Of a stretch of DNA of 17,267 bases, positions 14,067 through 17,267 are shown in pieces. Position 1 is the first letter of the stretch. Each line of letters begins with the position of its first letter. Under the pieces are notes generated by a model. The model saw only the letters and a program-made list of their open reading frames with translations. It had not been told where the DNA came from and did not search any database. Source of the DNA: Clostridium sp. CAG:302 (lineage in GTDB: Bacteria; Bacillota_I; Bacilli_A; RF39; UBA660). The stretch is taken from NCBI GenBank assembly GCA_000431795.1, contig FR887359.1, positions 79,794-97,060 of the forward strand, read 5' to 3'. The position numbers were made by a program, and so were the translations under genes.

Positions 14067-14807
14067 ATGAGATATTTAATTACAATTAGTTATGATGGGA
14101 CAGATTTTTCTGGCTATCAAAAACAGCCCAAAGAAAGAACAGTTCAGTCAGAACTAGAAAAAGCATTAAAAGAAATAAATGGAGGTAAGAAAGTAGATGT
14201 TCATGCTTCAGGAAGAACTGATGCTGGAGTACATGCACTAAACCAGAAGGTTCACTTTGATTTAGAAACAAAAATAACTCCTGATAAACTAATAAGAGGT
14301 TTAAATAGTCTTTTACCAAATGATATTTATGTAAAAGACGTTAAAGAAGTACCAGAGGACTTTCATGCCAGGTTTTCTGCGATAGGTAAAGAATACATCT
14401 ACAAACTAAATATGGGTGAATATAATCCATTAGAAAGAAACTATGTCTATCAGCATAATAAAAAATTAGATGTTATCGAAATGGAAAGAGCTATGAAGTA
14501 CCTTGAAGGAGAACATAACTTCAAATCATTTACTAAAACAGATGAAGAAAAAGATGACTATGTAAGAACAATATCGCAAACAAATATAATTAGAGATAGC
14601 AAAGACATAAATAAAATAACTCTCTCATTCGTCGGAACGGGCTTTTTAAGATATATGGTAAGAAATATTGTTGGCACCCTAATAGCGGTTGGTGAAGGTA
14701 AAATAAAGAGTGAAGAAGTAATAGATATATTAAGAAAAGAAGATAGGAAAGCTGCTGGTAAAACAGCAAATCCAGAAGGATTATATCTAAAGAATGTCTT
14801 TTATTAA
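14067..14807 (+). CDS. truA: tRNA pseudouridine(38-40) synthase TruA
   Basis: TruA converts uridines at positions 38, 39 and 40 of the tRNA anticodon arm to pseudouridine. The catalytic Asp52 lies in the hallmark ASGRTDAGVHA sequence (47-57). Other family segments are ISYDGTDFSGYQKQP at the start, FHARFSAIGKEYIYKL (about 109-124) and GFLRYMVRNIVGTL. The 246 residues are normal. AAGGAG at 14053-14058 sets the start. The ecfA1-ecfA2-ecfT-truA order is ancestral in Bacillota. A 65-base gap without visible terminator separates it from ecfT, so it may share that transcript. Confidence 0.97.
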   Translation: MRYLITISYDGTDFSGYQKQPKERTVQSELEKALKEINGGKKVDVHASGRTDAGVHALNQKVHFDLETKITPDKLIRGLNSLLPNDIYVKDVKEVPEDFHARFSAIGKEYIYKLNMGEYNPLERNYVYQHNKKLDVIEMERAMKYLEGEHNFKSFTKTDEEKDDYVRTISQTNIIRDSKDINKITLSFVGTGFLRYMVRNIVGTLIAVGEGKIKSEEVIDILRKEDRKAAGKTANPEGLYLKNVFY

Positions 14808-14836
14808 TTTACAAAGTTAAAAATATATATTATAAT
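14808..14836 (+). promoter_or_regulatory. promoter after truA
   Basis: TTTACA (14808-14813) and TATAAT (14831-14836) are separated by exactly 17 bp. The -35 begins at the first base after the truA stop codon. It would drive the 14858 gene, the HAD gene and hisS. No terminator separates it from truA, so read-through is also likely. Confidence 0.75.
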
Positions 14837-14857
14837 TAATTAGAAGGATGTGTAATT

Positions 14858-15385
14858 ATGGGAAGAGAATTAAGAAGAAAAGAAGCAAAAAGAAATGGAA
14901 AAAATGTTAGAGATATACAAAAATTAAGTAAAGAAAAGCCAATGACTATGAAACAGTTCATTACAATAATAGTAGTTTTATTAGTATTTTTTGTAATACT
15001 TTATATACTAACAGGAATATTTATTACTAAAGATATAAAGTGGTTTGATAAGAAAGATACTACTACTGATAATGTAAGTACTATATCAAATAAGATACTA
15101 GGAGTAGATTCATTAAGACAATCTGAAGAAGAATACTATGTCTACTACTACGACACTACTAACGAAAATAGTGATGTAACAAGTACTATTAATAGTCTTA
15201 CTACAAAGGTATACAAAGTAGACCTACATGATGCATTTAACGCCAATATAGTTGGTGATCCATCAGGAGTAGTATCAGATATATCAGAATTAAAAGTAGC
15301 AGACCCTACAGTAATCAAAGTAGTAAATGGTACTATTACCGAGTACTATACAGGAGTAGAACAAATAACTACCACTTTAAAATAA
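14858..15385 (+). CDS. membrane-anchored protein, possibly a thioredoxin-like fold without Cys
   Basis: The protein has 175 residues: a strongly basic cytoplasmic start (1-32), one membrane helix at about 34-57 and an extracytoplasmic domain of about 115 residues. In the domain, EEEYYVYYYDTTNENSD looks like the first core strand and active-site turn of a thioredoxin fold. KVYKVDLHDAFN fits the next strand. ADPTVIKVVNGTITEYYTG (148-166) resembles the cis-Pro strand pair with Pro150. The redox CxxC is absent; the whole protein has no Cys. This fold call is by eye and uncertain. AGAAGGATG precedes the ATG, and the HAD gene begins 17 bases after its stop. Confidence 0.8.
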   Translation: MGRELRRKEAKRNGKNVRDIQKLSKEKPMTMKQFITIIVVLLVFFVILYILTGIFITKDIKWFDKKDTTTDNVSTISNKILGVDSLRQSEEEYYVYYYDTTNENSDVTSTINSLTTKVYKVDLHDAFNANIVGDPSGVVSDISELKVADPTVIKVVNGTITEYYTGVEQITTTLK

Positions 15386-15402
15386 AAAATAAGGGGGCAA
15401 TT

Positions 15403-15909
15403 ATGCAAAAATTATATTTAGATTGTGATGGTGTAATTCTAGATACAATAAATTATACCTATCAAATAATAAAAGAAAGAGGTATTTCCGAAGATAAAAT
15501 AGATGACTTCTATAAAAACTTGTCATGGGAGACTCTAATCGAAGAGGCTGGAGAAATAAATAATTCCATTGAAAAAATAAAAGAATTAAGTAAACATTTT
15601 GATGTAGAAATACTAACTCATGTTAATTCTGATAATGAAATAAGAGCAAAGTTTAAATACTTTACTTCAGTACTCCCAGATATCAAGTTAAATGTTGTTC
15701 CAAAAATAATTAAGAAAGGCGATATAGTAAATCCAAAAGGAGCTATTCTTGTAGATGACTTTATGCCTAACTTAGAATACTGGAGTGAAGTAGGTGGAAT
15801 ACCAGTAAAATTTTCTGATACTAATAAAGAATGTAAATTTATTAAAATAAATGACTTATTAGAATTATTAGAAATGGATTTTACAAATAAAGTAAAGATT
15901 AAAGAATAA
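15403..15909 (+). CDS. HAD-superfamily hydrolase (probable phosphatase)
   Basis: The 168-residue protein has the four HAD motifs in order. The DxD nucleophile motif is LDCDGVILDT with Asp7 and Asp9. Motif II Thr72 is in ILTHVNS, and a motif III Lys lies near 104-105 (IKKGD). The acidic pair Asp118-Asp119 in ILVDDFMPNL binds Mg. The cap region between motifs I and II is short and helical. It resembles the 5'-nucleotidase (NT5C)-like branch of small bacterial HAD enzymes, but the substrate cannot be read from the sequence. AAGGGGG precedes the ATG. It lies 11 bases before hisS and should be co-transcribed with it. Confidence 0.88.
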   Translation: MQKLYLDCDGVILDTINYTYQIIKERGISEDKIDDFYKNLSWETLIEEAGEINNSIEKIKELSKHFDVEILTHVNSDNEIRAKFKYFTSVLPDIKLNVVPKIIKKGDIVNPKGAILVDDFMPNLEYWSEVGGIPVKFSDTNKECKFIKINDLLELLEMDFTNKVKIKE

Positions 15910-15920
15910 AGGTGATACAA

Positions 15921-17201
15921 ATGAAGTTGATGAATGTAAAAGGAACTAGTGACAGTCTTCCTAAAGAAGAACTAATAAAAAGAAGAGTAGTAAATACCTT
16001 AACTAGTACTTTTGAAAAGTTTGGATATATGCCACTTGATACTACCATATTATGTTATTATGATCTATTAGCATCAAAGTATGCTGGTGGTAGTGAAATA
16101 CTAAAAGAAGTATATACTCTAAATGATCAAGGCGATAGAAAACTAGGACTAAGATATGATCTTACAGTACCATTTTCCAAAGTAATTAGCATGAATGTAA
16201 ATAAAAATATAACATTACCATTAAAAAGATACGAAGTAGGAAAAGTGTTTCGTGATGGTCCAGTAAAGACAGGTAGAGCGAGAGAGTTCTATCAGTGCGA
16301 TGTTGATGTCTGTGGTATAGAAGGAACATTTATTGAGGCAGAAATGTTATCAATGACTAGTTTATGTTATAAAAAACTAGGAATAGATGTCTATATAGAA
16401 GTAAATAATCGTAAGTTACTTGAAGGCTTCATCCTAGCGGCAGGTATAGATGAAAATATTAAGAATAAAGTAATACTATCTGTAGATAAACTAGCCAAAA
16501 TAGGAGAAAGAGGAGTAAAAGAAGAATTATCTTCTTATGATATAGAAGATGAAAAACTAGATAAACTATTTAGTTACTTCAAATGTACTATTGAAGAGTT
16601 AGATAATTTAGACATTACCAATAATACATTTACCGAAGGAAAAGAAGAAATAAAAGAATTATTTAACTACTTAAATAGTCTAGAAATAACAGAATGTAAG
16701 TTTACTCCATATCTTGCTAGAGGATTAGAAATATATACTGGTACAGTATTTGAAGTGTTTGATAAGAAACAAAGAATTATGTCCGCTATTGGAGGAGGAG
16801 GAAGATATGATAAAATAATTACCAACTTTATAGAGGATGGTAATACATATCCTGCCGTAGGAATATCTTTTGGTATTGTACCAATATGTGAAATATTAAA
16901 AGAAGAAGTAAATGAAGCATTATATGATGTACTTATAGTACCTATGAATACTAATATAGAATCATTAAAACTAGCTAATAGTTTGAGAAAAGACGATATC
17001 AAAGTACTAATAGAAATGAATAATAGAAAATTAAAGAAAGTATTTGAATCTGCTGATAAAAATAATGTACCTTATGTCATAGTACTAGGAGAAAACGAAG
17101 TAAATGAAGGTACTATAGAAATAAAAGATATGAAAAATAAAACTACTAGTAAGTTTAATATAAATGATATAGAAGGTATGAAAGAATATATTAATAAATA
17201 A
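15921..17201 (+). CDS. hisS: histidine--tRNA ligase, archaeal/eukaryotic-like subtype
   Basis: It charges tRNA-His with histidine. The ATG at 15921 is preferred over GTG 15912 because AAAGGTGAT is correctly spaced for it; this gives 426 residues. The class II core is seen: GLRYDLTVPFSK (76-87), motif 2 around FRDGPVKTGRAREFYQCDVD (110-129), the His-specific ARGLEIYTG (266-274) and GGGGRYD (291-297). A C-terminal anticodon-binding domain starts near YDVLIVPM. The LRYDLTVPF and REFYQCDVD sequences follow the archaeal/eukaryotic style rather than the common bacterial LRPEGTA style. At the motif 3 end, GISFGIVPI replaces the usual GxxxGxER, so the expected Arg is missing. The anticodon domain argues against HisZ. 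Confidence 0.94.
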   Translation: MKLMNVKGTSDSLPKEELIKRRVVNTLTSTFEKFGYMPLDTTILCYYDLLASKYAGGSEILKEVYTLNDQGDRKLGLRYDLTVPFSKVISMNVNKNITLPLKRYEVGKVFRDGPVKTGRAREFYQCDVDVCGIEGTFIEAEMLSMTSLCYKKLGIDVYIEVNNRKLLEGFILAAGIDENIKNKVILSVDKLAKIGERGVKEELSSYDIEDEKLDKLFSYFKCTIEELDNLDITNNTFTEGKEEIKELFNYLNSLEITECKFTPYLARGLEIYTGTVFEVFDKKQRIMSAIGGGGRYDKIITNFIEDGNTYPAVGISFGIVPICEILKEEVNEALYDVLIVPMNTNIESLKLANSLRKDDIKVLIEMNNRKLKKVFESADKNNVPYVIVLGENEVNEGTIEIKDMKNKTTSKFNINDIEGMKEYINK

Positions 17202-17211
17202 TATTATATAT

Positions 17212-17241
17212 CCTCTTAAGCCTATAGATAGTCTTAAGAGG
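17212..17241 (+). terminator. first hairpin after hisS (hairpin C)
   Basis: CCTCTTAAG (17212-17220) pairs perfectly with CTTAAGAGG (17233-17241) around the 12-base loop CCTATAGATAGT, whose CTA/TAG can pair further. It starts 10 bases after the hisS stop. No T-run follows directly, so termination may depend on the next hairpin. Confidence 0.7.
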
Positions 17242-17243
17242 CA

Positions 17244-17267
17244 CAATAGAGCCTAAGGTCTCTATTG
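17244..17267 (+). terminator. second hairpin after hisS (hairpin D), at the window edge
   Basis: CAATAGAG (17244-17251) pairs perfectly with CTCTATTG (17260-17267) around the loop CCTAAGGT. The window ends at the last stem base, so any T-run is out of view. The 12-base apex AGCCTAAGGTCT is identical to that of hairpin A after dnaJ although the stems differ. Confidence 0.65.

Noticed and set aside
16667..17002. Minus-strand frame opposite hisS.
   Set aside because: It is the antisense shadow of the catalytic and anticodon domains of HisRS, with no ribosome binding site or promoter.
15921..17201. Possibility that the hisS-like gene is HisZ, the histidine biosynthesis regulator.
   Set aside because: HisZ lacks the anticodon-binding domain and the RGLxxYT motif, and both are present here. 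No histidine biosynthesis genes are nearby.
17202..17267. T-box or other aminoacyl-tRNA leader after hisS.
   Set aside because: No T-box sequence (AGGGTGGNACCGCG-like) is present. Only two simple hairpins are seen before the window ends.
1..17267. tRNA or rRNA genes, CRISPR arrays, insertion sequences.
   Set aside because: No cloverleaf with TTCGANTC, no GC-rich rRNA tract, no regularly spaced direct repeats and no transposase or terminal inverted repeats were found by eye.

Overview
The window is AT-rich (roughly 30% GC by eye), densely packed chromosomal DNA from a low-GC Bacillota. The evidence is the hrcA-grpE-dnaK-dnaJ cluster under CIRCE-like operators, AGGTGAT-type ribosome binding sites, RNase HIII, an ecfA1-ecfA2-ecfT-truA block and the sporulation protein SpoIIP. 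TGG encodes Trp and TGA acts as a stop, so the standard bacterial code applies. The very AT-rich codon use and many small membrane proteins suggest a host-associated member of Bacilli or a relative (the RF39/Erysipelotrichales kind of organism), but I cannot name a taxon. All genes read rightward except rnhC.

Layout. Positions 62-5049 hold the heat-shock operon: a consensus promoter with two CIRCE-like operators, hrcA, grpE with an unusual Cys-rich N-terminus, a small membrane protein gene, dnaK, an intergenic hairpin, dnaJ and a terminator. Positions 5049-5340 contain a second hairpin, the 3' remnant of a sortase-anchored surface protein gene with its terminator, and an extended -10 promoter. 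Positions 5341-7473 hold an overlapping trio: a PAP2 phosphatase, the 16S rRNA methyltransferase rsmE and a membrane-anchored acidic protein, closed by a terminator. Positions 7525-8845 encode SpoIIP and a small membrane protein. A Fic protein with its own strong promoter follows (8941-9936) and converges on rnhC (minus strand, 9968-10912). A divergent membrane protein gene (11052-11603) has a palindrome over its promoter. Positions 11646-14807 hold the ECF transporter core and truA. Positions 14808-17267 hold a membrane-anchored, possibly thioredoxin-like protein without Cys, a HAD hydrolase, hisS, and two hairpins at the window edge.

Most of this is housekeeping: protein folding, rRNA/tRNA modification, tRNA charging, vitamin uptake and RNA-primer removal. 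The observations I rate highest are these. (1) The two ECF ATPases show complementary motif loss: every lost cis element is in EcfA2 and every lost trans element is in EcfA1, which predicts one usable and one dead composite ATP site. (2) GrpE carries a metallothionein-like Cys/His tail. (3) Four hairpins, in tandem pairs after dnaJ and hisS, share one apical motif on different stems. (4) The two CIRCE-like operators differ from the consensus at the same arm position with symmetry preserved. (5) A sorting-signal fragment of a lost surface protein survives after dnaJ.
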